Below, in pieces: positions 22,776 to 35,245 of a DNA stretch of 64,000 nucleotides. Origin of the DNA: Aradus depressus (lineage: Eukaryota > Arthropoda > Insecta > Hemiptera > Aradidae); NCBI GenBank assembly GCA_963662175.1, contig OY759220.1:47092136-47156135 (forward strand). The letters run 5' to 3'. How positions within the stretch are numbered: position 1 is the stretch's first letter; each line of letters starts with the position of its first letter. The notes under the pieces were generated by a model that worked only from the letters and a program-made list of their open reading frames with translations, did not search any database and was not told the origin of the DNA. The translations under genes and the position numbers were made by a program.

Positions 22776-24310
22776 GAGATGTGGATGTCACAACCGCAAA
22801 CTCAGATCTGATAAGGTTTTGGCCGAAATCAGACGAAAATTAAGGTCACTTTACTTTTTAATTATGAACTAGTCGGAAATTTCTTCAAATAAAGTTTTAG
22901 AGAAAAATTAAAGACACATTTTATACACAGAATTCTATACAAATGAAATACAGAAAGATTTTTCCAAGTTGGCTCAGTTTGCAAGATAAACACAGACAGC
23001 AATTCCAATTTAAAAGGAAGACTGAACTGTACAATCGTGGTAGGTATAAGAAAGCCCTGTTATGGCCATATCAGTTTAGACGTTTCCTTCATTTATAGAA
23101 AACGGTTAGTCCTATGGAAAAATTATCCATTACTAATAATATTCATTATGTAATTTTGAAGGCATTGAATTGCCTAACGTAAGCCGCCTCCAAAATTTTA
23201 ATTTATTACGAGATGGGTTTGTAACACTCTGTCCCAATGACCTCTACACAATTTAAATGGAGACAATACCTCCATAAATCATCAATCTAGGCCCAGTGAC
23301 ACCCGAAGTGACACCCGAAGTGACACCCGAAATTTACTGCGACAGGGGGCCGGGCGACACACCGCCCTTGGATAGTCGTCCCAAAGACTTCTGCATTATT
23401 GAAATGTGTGACTACCGGGTCAGGTAACTGCTTAAATTAACGAACTGGGCATAGTCCGGTTGTCCTGCTTGTATTAACATAAATACGTTATTTTTGAAAA
23501 TTCACGCTATCGATACCTATCAAGGCCTGGTAACAAAGCTAGTCGTGGAATAAAATAACTGAATAGAGGAAAATAGAAAGAATATAACAATTAAATCTAT
23601 GCAAAATTACTGAAGATCAGGAAGTGCAGTGATGATCGCATCAGATATTATTTTTACCAAATATTTTTCGTTTTGCATTATATGAAAGTCTATTATTGCC
23701 CAGAAATCAATGTTCCCTGAGAAGCGCTCGACGGACAAGAGGTCGCGGGGTCAGTTCCGTGTCAATGGTTCCCATTGTGGGGTTCGTCCATCCTCCGTTT
23801 AGGATTCCAAAGCGTTCTCACTTCCTCCAAGAGGCTAAAATCAAAAATACATTTTTTTTTCTTCTTCGACTCTGGACACACTCCTCTGACAGAATGCAGA
23901 CGAACCCCATCATTTCCCGACGGACGGACATACTTCCATTCGGCATGCCTTGTTCCTCAGACTCAGACAAAATGGCCTCTTATCACCAGGTACCATAATG
24001 GTTTCCCTAATGGCGCGACTCGATATTGTTACCTTAGATTATCCACCTCTGCCAGACAGTGGAACTAATAGAATCTTCTTTCCTGTCATTATGGATCAGA
24101 GAAAAGCGTTAATATTGTGTGATTGGTTGGTTGAACGTACCTTTGTCTTCGTACTCCAGTCTAACCTGCCTTTCGTACCTGTCAGTAATCGAATAATTCA
24201 GTCAACTCCAACAACCTTTTTACATCAGTAGGTGTACTGACTGTAGGAGAAGTTTGTAATCGGTATAAATTCGATATTTTACCCCAGAATACAAAAAAAA
24301 AAAAAAAAAT
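22776..24310. other. No gene supported; small 12-bp triplicate at 23295-23330
   Basis: The word agtgacacccga is repeated three times at 23295-23330. Overlapping frames of 93-100 codons lie at 23696-24231, but none has a recognisable domain and they overlap one another in different frames. I do not call a gene. Confidence 0.3.
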
Positions 24311-24314
24311 CCAG

Positions 24315-24470
24315 TCTAGTGGGTCAGTGCTGATAACTCCTGATAGAATGAATATATCTACGCGAAATTTTATATGATGACCCAGAACCTTTGAAAACCC
24401 TAATAACTGCCAAAATAGTAAATGTATCGACATTAAATATCCTTATGGATAACACCCTTCGATTGTCTCT
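24315..24470 (-). repeat. Repeat X fragment (reverse)
   Basis: Contains gatagaatgaatatatc, gcgaaattttatatgatg and ccctaataactgcc, all reverse-strand words of the repeat X body. Confidence 0.5.
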
Positions 24471-25084
24471 CATTGACTCCAAATGTAATGCATACTGTCC
24501 ATGTTATAGTTATAGGACCGTGAAGAACACGGAACAATCTGTCTTCATGATATAACAATGGTTTGGTCAGAAATGAAAGTATTTCACGGCTGCTTCTTTC
24601 GTGAGAACCATTAGAGCTGCAGACTCTGGTCCAATCAGCCCCGGGCGTTCCAAAGGTCCCCCCCCTCCAACCAACATTTCAATCCTTGTTACAGATAATA
24701 CTGGGTGTTGATGTTCCAACGTGACCCCCCTCAAAAAAACTTTCTAAGTGCGGCTAAAGGGCGGAGAGCCCTCATTGCAGAGTGGAAAGAGAGGTCGTGA
24801 GTCCCATTAGGGTGGGAATGTGGAGGGTGGGTGGTGTCTTTACGTAATGGTCACTAGGGGTTTGTGGGATCCCGGTCCGCCGCTCCGCCTAATTTGGGTT
24901 AAAAGTCGTCTCGCCCCAACTCGACCGATCTGTCTACCTGATTTGGCCATTTGGATTGCTCAACAGGTCAGATTGAAAATATGCACACGCCGTATAATAC
25001 ACCATCAAAAAGATTTCTAAAATTATTATTGCCTTTTAAATTAAAAAAGAAATTCCAGCCAATTGGGGATCATTTTTTTTGTAT

Positions 25085-25618
25085 TCCTGAAAACAGCCAA
25101 AAAAGTGAATCACACCGCCATTGTACTTCCCCACAACGAATGCATCAATTAATTTTTCGCTCTCTCCATAACCAATAGACCGTTTGAGCTATAAATCAGT
25201 AGTTGACTTACGTAGGAACTTCTCATCCCACTTTCTTTGATCTCCCTTCTCCTTCTGGAGATTGAATTTAAATATATTTCAAGCCGATACACTAATTACA
25301 TGCCGATATATAATTGCCCAGTTATTGGGGTTTTTGAGTTGAGCCCCCTCTGATTTCCTCTCCCGTCGACCGATTTGACCGAAAATCATTAGATGTTAGT
25401 CCTTAGGGGTTTTGGATAAAGATATTAAATGCCGTGTTGATAAATTCATCCTATTGAGAGCTATCGTGTTCACAGACACACACACACATAGACAGAATTT
25501 TGTTTAAATTTTTGGAATCAAGGGGTTGGAAAACATGAAATTCCGGTGAAAACTCAACATCGATTTTCAGACTGATTACATAACTTCCCCTATACTTCGT
25601 GAAGGGGAGTAAAACAGC
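25085..25618 (+). repeat. Repeat X, near-complete copy
   Basis: Runs from the head (gtgaatcacaccgcc, cttccccacaacg) through one body unit to the tail. The tail shows gctatcgtgttcacagaca, a CA-rich stretch, gttggaaaacatgaaattcc and cccctatacttcgtgaagg. It gives the best view of the element's order. No coding capacity is visible. It could be a SINE or a MITE, and neither a Pol III head nor clean terminal inverted repeats were identified. Confidence 0.65.
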
Positions 25619-26955
25619 TGTTGAGCGCTATAAATATGACATATCAAGTAGATTAAGACACAAGTACACTCAAGTAGGAAGTCTATGACAGTGTTCGAAA
25701 TAACATTTATTTGCGAGCTGTTAGTATTAAAAAAGTATTTTCATACATTGGTCTTTACTACATTTCTTGTCATCCTAACCGACTAGTTAAAACGACGGCT
25801 AACTATATCGACCTACTTTTCCTCGGTCTTCGAGGTCATTATAGGCGATATTCTGTGTAATTAGTAACTCCATAGGCCCCATATCTCAAAATATAATTGG
25901 GGCCCGGATGTTGACTATGGGCACCATGGCTGTTATGGGCCGATATGGGCCCTACGGGTCCATTTGTTCATTAACGCTCCTCTCCCAGGATTAAAATGCT
26001 CTCTCTCTCCCCCCCCCCCACCCCCCCCCCCCGGGTCCCCTCGGCTTGATTTACACCTCTCCAAGAAAAAAAAACTAAAATAAAGAAAAAGAATAAGGGG
26101 ATAAATAACATCTCTGATGTGGTGTTGCTCAGTGGATTTAATTCCTTTCTGGAGGGGCTCTGTTGGGGTATTTTTATATGAGTCCACAGTTTGTTAATGA
26201 GACACTAAAAATCTTGGGTTTTTATTCAACTTTCTGGAGACCTTTCTCAGCTATAAAAATGTAAACAGAATTCAAAGTTGAAAGGACATCGTTGAGCCTC
26301 AACGTTGCTGGAAACTCCTCCAATATTATACATAGGTATTTAAAAGTAAAAAATATAAAATCATTTATTTATATTAAAATCTTTTCTTAATCCTGTTTTG
26401 AGTTTAATATATGACAAAAAATAATATATGAAAAAATCTTTAAAATAGTTGACAAAATCCAATTTATTGTTCAAAATCTCTAAGCCCTTCATCTTGTACC
26501 AACCAGGACCACCCAGTGGGCTTTGGGATTAATTTGTATATATATTATAGTTATATAATGGTAGTATATCGTATCTATATTATACGATATCATGTTTATA
26601 TTTTTCCTTCTTTAAGATTACGTTTGCAATTATTTATTCGCTAAGCCCATTTCTTTAAGTGGACGATAATAAGAAAAGCACTTATTTCTAAAGTGAAACA
26701 CCAATTTATTGTCCCCAACATATGTTATTAAAATAACTTATTTTACTTGTGTTTCACAATTATTATTCATCTATAAGTTTCCGAAAAACAACATAAAGTC
26801 AATTTTTGAGGAAGCAGGGTCGCAGACAGGTTCCAGGGGAAGGGGGGAGGGAGGAGGGGGTAGACCTTTTTTTAAATATTTAATTTCAGTTAATAACAAA
26901 AAAGTCTATTGATTAATTAATAAGTTCCTATATATTGTCATATTTACAATCTCGT
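25619..26955. other. AT-rich with C-rich tract, no gene
   Basis: C runs at 26009-26019 and 26021-26032. Short frames across them are compositional artefacts. The rest is AT-rich with no recognised feature. Confidence 0.3.
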
Positions 26956-26959
26956 AAGT

Positions 26960-27215
26960 TCAGAAATGCGGACATGTTGTGGAAACTTAAAATAAATAAA
27001 TAAAACAAACTTCTCATAGAAACAAAAGACTTTGTCTTCCCAATGTTTTATTTCTGACTAGAACCACTTTTCAACGCAACAGCGTCATCATCAGTGGCAC
27101 ATCCGATCCATTCAGCGTGGAAACTAAAGTAGATCAGTTGTCCTATACGCTGTCTGGGTGGGATGTGCCAGTAATGATGACACTGTTGCGTTGAAAACCC
27201 ATTCTGGTCAAAAAT
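26960..27215. mobile_element. Penelope-like terminal pair
   Basis: The left flank (26965-27005) has gcggacatgttgtggaaact and taaataaaacaaac, the tail of the 57.8-59.9 kb Penelope family. Inverted ends follow at 27045-27110 and 27155-27212, each with the stem-forming tgttgcgtt and gcgtcatcatcag blocks. A tttgttttatttgctt word at 27440 may be the far tail. The spacer between the ends is only about 45 bases, so nothing is encoded. Confidence 0.55.
27062..27094 (-). ncRNA. Hammerhead-like core, partner decayed
   Basis: The minus strand reads CTGATGA, T, a 5-bp stem II (GACGC, loop TGTT, GCGTT) and GAAA. Stem III is not clear. The partner at about 27172-27200 keeps stem II and GAAA but has lost the first box (aatgatga), so only this copy is near-intact. 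Confidence 0.45.
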
Positions 27216-28094
27216 AAAACAGTGGGAAGACAACGCCCCATAACATCTACTATCACATATGCAAACAATCTATTTTTTGGAATTTTGTCTAATCCACAAT
27301 AATTTTTATATAAATACTAACGGTTTTATAATAAACTCCGGAACATTGTTTCAATTCACAGCTAAACCTGAGTTTGGTGTAATGCAGGAACATGTATATT
27401 GTATAAACATTTTGTGGAATATACAATATTTTAAAAAGTAGTTTGTTTTATTTGCTTATTGTTATATTTACGTGACGTAATTCAGAAAAAGGAGACGTTA
27501 ATACAATAAACCCATTCACTTGCAATGTGTAGGAAAAATAATATATCTATAGATGTCTAGATATCAAATGTTTTATTTCACAGAAACAAAAATAATTGTA
27601 GTATTATAATTAGCCCTCTCTCCTTTCTGGCTACGCTCCTCTCCTGACAACACTGCGCGTCTAGCCCCGGATATAAGGCCAGGCAGTTCTCACGTATAAG
27701 AAAGGTCACCCGAACATTAGCCGCTAATCATCTGCCTTCAGTTCATTCTCTGGTTTCTTAAGGGTTCAGTAGGTTGAAGGTCACACAATGAAACCCTTAG
27801 AACGAGGGCAATCTCTGCTCCAAGTGAATTTTACTGAAGCTGCCTCTCTTACAATTAAGTGAACTTTGATCTTTTTCTGATTGATTTATTTCATTTTTAC
27901 ATTAAAAATTCGGTTGAGTTTTCTACGGAATTTCAGGTTTTGCAATCGTCATGTTTGTCATTTTGCCTGTGAGCTGCTGATCTGAGAGTGATCTGTAAAA
28001 ACGTGGTTGGCATAAGAAAGTCCTATCTTCATTATTAATCCTTAATTGAATAGTTTAAACTACATATACCCTAAAGACATTTATTGTACACTCT
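27216..28094. other. No gene supported
   Basis: AT-rich to 27600. A GC-richer stretch at 27605-27850 has no coding frame and could be unique regulatory DNA. Confidence 0.25.
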
Positions 28095-28445
28095 TTGGAA
28101 CGCTATAACATGTCCATAGGTGATCCATCTCAAAACGACATTTTGATGCTTGAAAATTTAATAAAGAGCATTTTTGGGAAGAACGAATTTTTCGATAGGA
28201 TTAACCGTTTTCGGAAATCGCGGTGGAAACCTCCAAGCACCATGAACAGACGAGACATGGTGATCATCCCAAGACTAAGACTGGGACATAGACAACTGAC
28301 ATTTGAACAGCCAACATGCTTCTGCAACCAAGACTACACAGAGCTCACTGTACATCAACTGACTGAAAAAACGTCTCCAAACATCCACCGACGAATACAA
28401 TGGGCTCATCCACTTTCTTAAAGACACAAAACTTTACGAAGACAG
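28095..28445 (+). pseudogene. LINE polyprotein C-terminal fragment
   Basis: The frame at 28095-28421 contains NRRDMVIIPRLRLGH, then a CFC word and LTVHQL. A one-base shift continues as FLKDTKLYEDS to a stop near 28445. This is the region after RNase H in I, R1 and Jockey-type LINEs (typical pattern RLRIGHT...LTV.HIL...FLK.T.LY). At least one frameshift and the missing upstream part make it a relic. It differs from the LINE at 62 kb. Confidence 0.6.
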
Positions 28446-30711
28446 CTAGAGACGTCGCTAATGACCCTGACAATATATAACAAACAATATTTCTGTCTTG
28501 AACAATGAATCTTTGGAAGACTAATTCCGCCAGCATTTTCCTAACTCCCGAGGAAATATAATGCCTACGCTGTTGTCGAAAGTTCAGATTTAGTAGATGA
28601 TTTGGATGATCAAATCTTCTCCAGGTTTGCAAACTCCAGTTTTGCTGAAACTATTCTTAAGACTTTCTGGCAACTTGCAGACTTAAATTTTCATTTACAA
28701 TAAAATTTGTGTCACAATAAACTAATATGGAACCACAAACGTAAACATTTTTTGACCCCGCTTTGTCAGTTGTTATGATGCGATTGATAACAAAAAGGTT
28801 TATGTTGAAAATTGTATTAAAATAATTTACTAATAGTATACCTTACGTCATAATATCAGCCAGGAGAATTTTGTCGAAAACACTTCGAAAAAGTCTTAAA
28901 ACTGGAAAATACTCATGTTGGATCCTGTTATTATAGAGGGATGGATTGGTTTATTGTGAGGAGAGACAGGCAGACTGACAGGTTTTGGTTTTGGATTTAT
29001 TACCTAATTTAAAATTTTAGATCAGCTTAAATCAAGGTCCCGTGCCTTATCCTAAGGGGCTAATTTCATTAAAAAAGAAGAGCCCCCTCCAAAAAAAAAA
29101 TAGGTGTCTGCCTTGAACATAAATAAGCCTGAAGCGGTTATGAATATTTAAAAAGTGTTGGGATGTTGCTAATGGTGCTGGCTAGGTTGCTAGCTGCTCA
29201 GGGAACGTATAAATCCTCATCTCCCAACAGCTAAACAAATACACACTGATTATTTATATCTGGTTGTTGTTGCTCCGTCTCCCAAGTTGCACTAAATTTG
29301 GGGATTTGTATGAGTTATGTGGAGTCCGGCCCACGCTCGTCCACCCCCGGTTCACTTCAGAGGGCTCCTTCCTTCACTCCTCTTCTCTAGAAATTCAAGA
29401 TAGCCATTGTAAAATATAATTTCTATAAGACGAAATGGGAAGCCAGTTTAGTGTGTTTCTGAGATAAGAGATGGCACCACTTTCGAAGGTAAACTTTGAC
29501 CCCCTTTTTTGCATAGTAAAAATCTTGCTAAAAACTGCATTTGTCTCAGTACGATGATCCAAATGAAGGGTCGATCGGCTTTTATATTTGAACTATTGAT
29601 TATACAAAATGTTGATACAGCATTTGTATGTATTCGATTTTGCAAAATCTGAGCATATAGGCAAGTGCAAAAAAATTTAAATAAACACACTTTTCAGATT
29701 TGAAATTGGTTTAGCAGATCAAACCGAAAGACGCCGTCTGGACTTCTAAGGAGTAGGCCCTGCCCTCTGTCGGATACTTACCCAACTATGATCTTTCATT
29801 TTAACTATAATTTGTATAGTACTTATTTATAGGTATTAAATTACCTTCAAAATACGAAATGAAAATTAGACAATTATGTTTTTTTTTATAAGAATTAACA
29901 ATAAATTCAGTTTTATTTAGAGTATATGCAAATTTTATTCACAATTGGTCCTTTGATCTTCGAATTGGATGCAACACCTCGGTTCAAAAGTAAGGTTCCG
30001 TGCTACCTCTAATGTGGTTCTAGCCCCGGACTCGAGTCCATGGATCCAGCCGCGAATCCGGGTCCAAGCAAGGTACGAGACCTCGATCCTTGTATTCTAA
30101 AATGAGGTAAGACACCTCCAAAAAATCTGAAAATTGAGAGGGAGTGCTGAAACATGTCGGAGTGTATCCTCAATTTGAGGGTGTATCCTCAATTTCAGAG
30201 ATCGGAGGACCCTCAAAAGTGCAAAAACGCAACTCAACAAGTTAACGTCTATCTTACTCTTGCAACGTTATTATCAATTTGAAATTTTATTGATTCCAGT
30301 GTCAGTATGCATTTTTTCGGTGCAGGAACGAAATAATGCATCAGCCTAAAATGAAAGTCGGAGTCATTGTACTACCACCTGACCGACTCATAAGGCTTAT
30401 CCTGAAGGAGTGTCATAGCAAAAAATACAAGAATCACTGCTATAAGGGTTCCGTTTTTTTTTATATATACAAATGAAACAACCTACTGAACCCTAAAAAG
30501 ATGTTTAAATATGTAAATAGTATTGGTTTTGGGGGGATCTTTGGAGCGTTGCCATGTATCAGACTGAGCCTACAGCCTTCCTTCTCTACAGACAGACAGA
30601 ATACAAATACAAATTTGTCCGTTCTCTAGTATACTAAGAGAACAACATCTTTGCCTAATTAGAACAACTGAGAGAACGCTAAGGTCGGCCTACGCATCTC
30701 AGGTATAAGCC

Positions 30712-30712
<1 letters not shown>
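28446..30712. other. No gene supported
   Basis: Mostly AT-rich. The stretch 29150-29400 is GC-richer and nonrepetitive. Short minus-strand frames at 28345-28632 and 29448-29690 carry no recognised domain. Confidence 0.3.

Positions 30713-30744
<32 letters not shown>
30713..30744. repeat. Poly-C run of about 32
   Basis: This is the longest C homopolymer in the window. It could form an i-motif, with a G-quadruplex on the other strand, and is a likely assembly or sequencing weak point. Confidence 0.95.
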
Positions 30745-30747
<3 letters not shown>

Positions 30748-31094
30748 CAGCCCCCCATACCACAAATACCTCTAAAGCCTCTCTATGTTAATCAACGGAA
30801 AATTTACATAACAACCTCATGTTTTTATGGCTAATTAAAAGTTTTTTGTGACTAAAAAACTGATTAGAACAAATTTAGGTTTAAAAAAAACAACAAAAAA
30901 AACATGACAACAACAATTTCCACCATGTCATCTAAAAAACAAAACAGTCACTTTAGAAAAAAAAATTAAAAAAACCTAGAGGCACACATATCTGAAAAAT
31001 ACGAACAGTTTTATATTTGAAAAAAAATCAACAGTCAACTTATGTTAATATTGGCAACCAGCGAGAATTTATCAACTACGTAAGTTTTCGCTCT

Positions 31095-31580
31095 CAAAAT
31101 TATATTATTTTTATGTTTCACTTATATTCCGGACATCTTCAGAGTGTGTATTTTTATGTTTCACTTATATTCCGGACATCTTCAGAGTGTGTATTTTTAT
31201 GTTTACTTATATTCCGGACATCTTCTGAGTGTGTATTTTTATGTTTCACTTATATTCCGGACATCTTCAGAGTGTGTATTTTTATGTTTCACTTATATTC
31301 CGGACATCTTCAGAGTGTGTATTTTTATGTTTCAATTATATTCCGGACATCTTCGGAGTGTGTATTTTTATGTTTCACTTATATTCCGGACATCTTCTGA
31401 GTATGTATTTTTATGTTTCACTTATATTCCGGACATCTTCAGAGTGTGTATTTTTATGTTTCAATTATATTCCGGACATCTTCGGAGTGTGTATTTTTAT
31501 GTTTCACTTATATTCCGGACATCTTCTGAGTATGTATTTTTATGTTTCACTTATATTCCGGACATCTTCACAGTGTATTT
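31095..31580 (-). repeat. 43-bp array of 11 units resembling a Penelope hammerhead end
   Basis: Units contain ttatgtttcacttatattcc, ggacatcttc and agtgtgtattt. On the minus strand each unit reads CTGAAGA, 16 bases, then GAAAC, the two boxes of a hammerhead at plausible spacing, though a good stem II is not visible. The first 13 minus-strand bases (CTGAAGATGTCCG) are identical to a single plus-strand copy at 31764-31776. Because 43 is not a multiple of three, the long frames here simply cycle and are not genes. Confidence 0.85.
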
Positions 31581-31754
31581 TTTTAATTATGTTTACAACA
31601 AAGCACAAACGATATAATTTAAAAAGTTTGTTGTGGTGGAAAACATTATTTGAAAAACATATATAGGTACAACTTTACTTGTCTTCAAAGATTACGCACA
31701 GAACTAAATGTTTTAAAAAAAGAGTTCTCTAGTTGATTTAAAAAAAAAAATAAA

Positions 31755-31800
31755 ATACAACCCCTGAAGATGTCCGAAGAGGCGAATTTTAATAAAGAAA
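31755..31800 (+). mobile_element. Decayed Penelope-like end facing the 43-bp array
   Basis: Has cccctgaagatgtccgaaga and ggcgaatttt: the first hammerhead box is intact (31764-31770) and the second is GAAT instead of GAAA. It is inverted relative to the array units, which reproduces the head-to-head layout. Between 31581 and 31754 the sequence is AT-rich. A 24-bp tandem (tgacatactcacatac) follows at 31882-31948. Confidence 0.4.
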
Positions 31801-31974
31801 AATATAAATTTCTAATAAAATAAATTTGGGGACCGACCCTGGCCTATTTTTTTGGAATTTCCAAATTCCGGAGATGTGAAACATGACATACTCACATACA
31901 TACACATGACATACTCACATACATACACATGACATACTCACATACACATGCTCCACTGAAATTATCTTAACTCC

Positions 31975-32375
31975 ATCGGTGAATCACCGGAAATCTATTT
32001 CCCCAGCGGAAATTAATCGACTAAGTTTTCACTCTTCCTCTGAAATAAATTTTATTTTATTTAAAATCAATAGGAAATCTTACTCAGAGACGATTTTCGT
32101 ACTAAATCTCGTGTTGATACATTCGATACGTCGACAGTTATTTGGGTTTATGATTAGGGCCCCCCTCTCCTCTGGTGCCCTTATGAAGTTCTAGACACAT
32201 ATAAAATTTCTATCGGGAGTTATCGTGTTCACAAAATACAAGTAGATGAACAGGAAATTTCCTTTTTTGGGATCAGGGGCCAAAAAACATGAAATTCTGT
32301 GAAAACTCGACATCGAATTTCTAATCGATTCCATAATTTCCTCTATACTTCGTATAGCTGAAGAAGTAACACCCA
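31975..32375 (+). repeat. Repeat X, near-complete copy
   Basis: Head (atcggtgaatcaccgga, tttccccagcgg), one body unit (cgtgttgatacattcgatac, cgacagttatttgggtttat, C-rich) and tail (gttatcgtgttcacaaaata, aacatgaaattctgtg, cctctatacttcgtatagc) are in the same order as at 25085. Confidence 0.65.
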
Positions 32376-33984
32376 ACTTCAAATTTTTTGATGATTTTCT
32401 GATGAAATCATTATTAATGATCTTTATCATAATTATTAAATCTGGACAATTATTTATAATTAAATATATTAGGTGTCAGTTATACTTTGTATAAAATATA
32501 ACACCTTCGAAAATAACAGTGTAACTAATCCAGTGAACTCGAGGAAAAAAAAAACACGCTAGACTCATATCTCACGGGGATACTAATTGTACAAGACCAA
32601 CAGATGGCAATGACGAATGGCCAAGTATTTTGACAAAGACTCTCTAGTGATATGTCCGAAAAACTGCCATAACTCATTAGGTTTGTCGTCTGGAATATAT
32701 TATATTGAACAATATTTGGATGTTGGCCCAGTCTGAGTCATAGAACCTTCATGGGGCTTCCTCGTTAGTTTCAATATAAGGGGTCTAGCCAGGCAGTAAC
32801 CACCCTTGAGGATCAATGGTAGCAACGTTAAACATAGAGAGAATCGAAGAAAGGTTGTAAGCTAGGGCTGAAAGGAAAGTGGCCAGCCGGTATGGATCAG
32901 CGCAAGACTTGATGATCAGGTAGAGTGGAAGGAGCAGACATGTGAAGTGACACGTGAGGAGTCACAAGTTAACACAGATTCATACGTGATAGACCAGACT
33001 ACAACTGGACTTGGACTGGACTGCGACTAGACTGGGAAAGAACTGAAACTAAGCCACCTCATTGCGAACAGACTGGGACCGGACTGCAACTAGACTGGAC
33101 CGTGAGGATGCACACACGACAGACTGGACTGTCAACATACCATTTACAGACTATCGACCTCCTTTTCTTATTCCTTCCACCTAATATGACGTCACATAAA
33201 ATACATATTGTTGTAATATATTTCCATGGATACAATCTATTTATGAAAAAAATCAAAATCTGAGACGTGAAGTTTCCACACTTGACATGGAATACTCTTT
33301 AAGGAGCCAGAAGAAGCGAGCCGTTAAGTCCCAGCAGTGACCTGAACGCTTCCCCTGATGAGGGGGGCTGGGGTGCGCAGTCTCTCCGCTCTAATTACCC
33401 AAAGCCCCAAATGAGTTGTGTTAATGGGTGGAGCCAGCCCTGCGCCATTCCTCCCCCAGTCTCCTTCCGTTCCCTCCAGTGGCCGCATACACTCTCATCG
33501 ACACAAAACCATCTTCCAAACAAAACATTTTGATCGATGAAACATTGATTTCAGTTTGAACGCTCACACAGAATGAAACTTTCTCTTAAGACAAGGATTT
33601 TGTCTGATGAAACCTGTCCACATACAAACCAAACTGCGCATGTGTGATTCCCACTTGATCTAATTTGCAAGACAACTGCTCAGTTTTTTCTTACCTCAAA
33701 GTGATTAGAAGTTGTTCTGATGTAGATCTACTTTTCTCCATTCAGTTTCTGTTTCCTGATTCAGTTATCTATCAAACTTAGTACATAATCACAGGTTGTT
33801 GATTGCATCCTTACAGAGTTATAGAACTGCCTTTCCTCAGCCGGTTTTCTTCATTTAAGCCGCTGATATTCCAGTCTCCATAAATTGATTAAGACATGAA
33901 CTCGCGTTTATTCGCCGCCTCTTCTTCTTTTTCTACTAGACAAAGGATCGTAGAAACTACAAAATTCATGTCGAAGACAGGCTC
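32376..33984. other. No gene; regulatory-like island at 33330-33490
   Basis: At 32990-33120 a degenerate gactggactgcaactagac motif repeats. At 33330-33490 a GC-richer, nonrepetitive block with ctctaattaccc and no coding frame is a weak candidate for conserved regulatory DNA. Confidence 0.25.
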
Positions 33985-34078
33985 GGGACCATAACTTAAC
34001 ATACCTTACTTAATAACTTACCAGATTTTAACCTCTCCGACAGAGTTGAGTATAGTGAGCAAGCACGCTATCTCCTTG
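33985..34078 (-). repeat. SINE 5' fragment (reverse)
   Basis: Reverse-strand match to the SINE head: caggctcgggaccat at left and gagcaagcacgctatctc at right, the complement of the gatagcgtgcttgc head at 14408. The middle is deleted. Confidence 0.5.
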
Positions 34079-34254
34079 CTATCTGTATCCTCTGTTATAA
34101 CTTGTTCTTTACATATTTTTGTGAATTGTGTGGTAGCTGTCTAGGTCCGCAGGAGGAACCAAATAGCGCTGCCTCAGTGTTTATACTCGGGGCAGTGGCG
34201 GCATTGTCTCTGCCTTTGAGTGAGCTGGGCAGTTTCTTCAATTACTGAGGACCG

Positions 34255-34521
34255 ATGTATTCGCTACAACGGAGTTCTGTCAGAAAACTGCTCGTGTGTC
34301 TGCTGTTGATACAAGGAACAAACTGTCCCTGTCACTATAATCACTTGCCACAACTTTGTGACGAACATCGGACATTCGAGCTCTTCTCTCTATTTATAGT
34401 GGCTAAGGCAGACGCTCCCTCATGTCAAGATTCCAATATTGATTCTCGGAATTGCCGATTATGTTTCCCTTTAATTTCTTCAATTCAAAATAACTTAAAT
34501 AAACTAAAAAAAAATAAATAA
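34255..34521 (+). CDS. Possible small secreted protein, unrecognised
   Basis: This 88-codon frame starts with a basic then hydrophobic segment (residues 8-20, RKLLVCLLLIQGT) followed by cysteines at about 24, 26, 35, 57, 67 and 70. That is a plausible signal peptide and cysteine-rich mature part. The ATG context (gaccgatgt) is fair and the frame avoids repeats. Against it: length near chance, a lysine-rich AT tail from residue 80, and no family that I recognise. It could equally be a chance frame or a first exon. Confidence 0.15.
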   Translation: MYSLQRSSVRKLLVCLLLIQGTNCPCHYNHLPQLCDEHRTFELFSLFIVAKADAPSCQDSNIDSRNCRLCFPLISSIQNNLNKLKKNK

Positions 34522-34734
34522 ACCTCATCAACATATTTGAAATAACATTAAATATTAACAACAATATTAGCGGCCTCGCCGCTACATTAATAAACAATTA
34601 TAATAGTATAAGGCAATATAATGTTAGTGAGTCGGTTCATTCCTTAACGTGTATATCGGAGTGTACCGGAGGGGGGGGAGAGATTAGAATCCGATTTCAG
34701 TCGCTTTGGATCCCCCCCTCCCCCTCCCTTCAGA

Positions 34735-34950
34735 ACAATACGACCGTGTTTCTAATGTAATTACCCCGTAATTCCGTGTAATTTAACCCTTTGTGTTATG
34801 TTGCCGAGACACGACCCGAGCGCACTCTGCCGCATTCGATACAAAGTAATAATTACACAGATCTCCAACCATTAGGTTCCTGAGCTGGAGAGAACAACGC
34901 TAAAAAACAAACGAACTCCGCCACCTCCAACATCTCTCTCTGCTTCATTA
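34735..34950. promoter_or_regulatory. Candidate regulatory island with repeated TAATT words
   Basis: Contains taattaccccgtaattccgt, gtgtaatttaaccc and taataattacacag within 125 bases, between AT-rich flanks. No open frame. Motif clustering is suggestive only. Confidence 0.25.
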
Positions 34951-34989
34951 ACCTGAATGTTCGTGTATACATTAAAGTATAATCGTATT

Positions 34990-35245
34990 GGCTTACACCA
35001 ATACCGTTGTGACTCCTGCTGGATGCTGTATACCTAGGGACCTAAGCAATCAATCCTCTTATCCCTTCCCTAGAAACTCAAAACTAATATTAATTAGGAT
35101 AGGGATCTTTAACGAGTACCTCACATTGCACAGGTTCGGGCAGTCCTTGATAAAATGCCTAGGGACATCAGCCTGGTTTAAAGCCGCGTTCTTCAGCTTT
35201 CTGATTATACTAGATTCAAAATTCTTAAGCAGCCAAATAACATAA
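34990..35245 (-). pseudogene. LINE 3' end fragment
   Basis: Shares the 3' untranslated words of the 62.3 kb LINE (plus-strand view: tacctagggacctaagca and cttatcccttccctag), followed by degraded coding sequence to 35240. Several stops interrupt every frame. Confidence 0.55.

Noticed and set aside
23696..24231. Three overlapping frames of 93-100 codons
   Set aside because: They overlap in different frames with no recognisable domain. GC-richer sequence alone explains their length.
31017..31666. Three frames of 127-157 codons encoding SVYFYVSLIFRT-type repeats
   Set aside because: A 43-bp unit makes the same peptide cycle through all three frames, so this is a tandem-repeat artefact.
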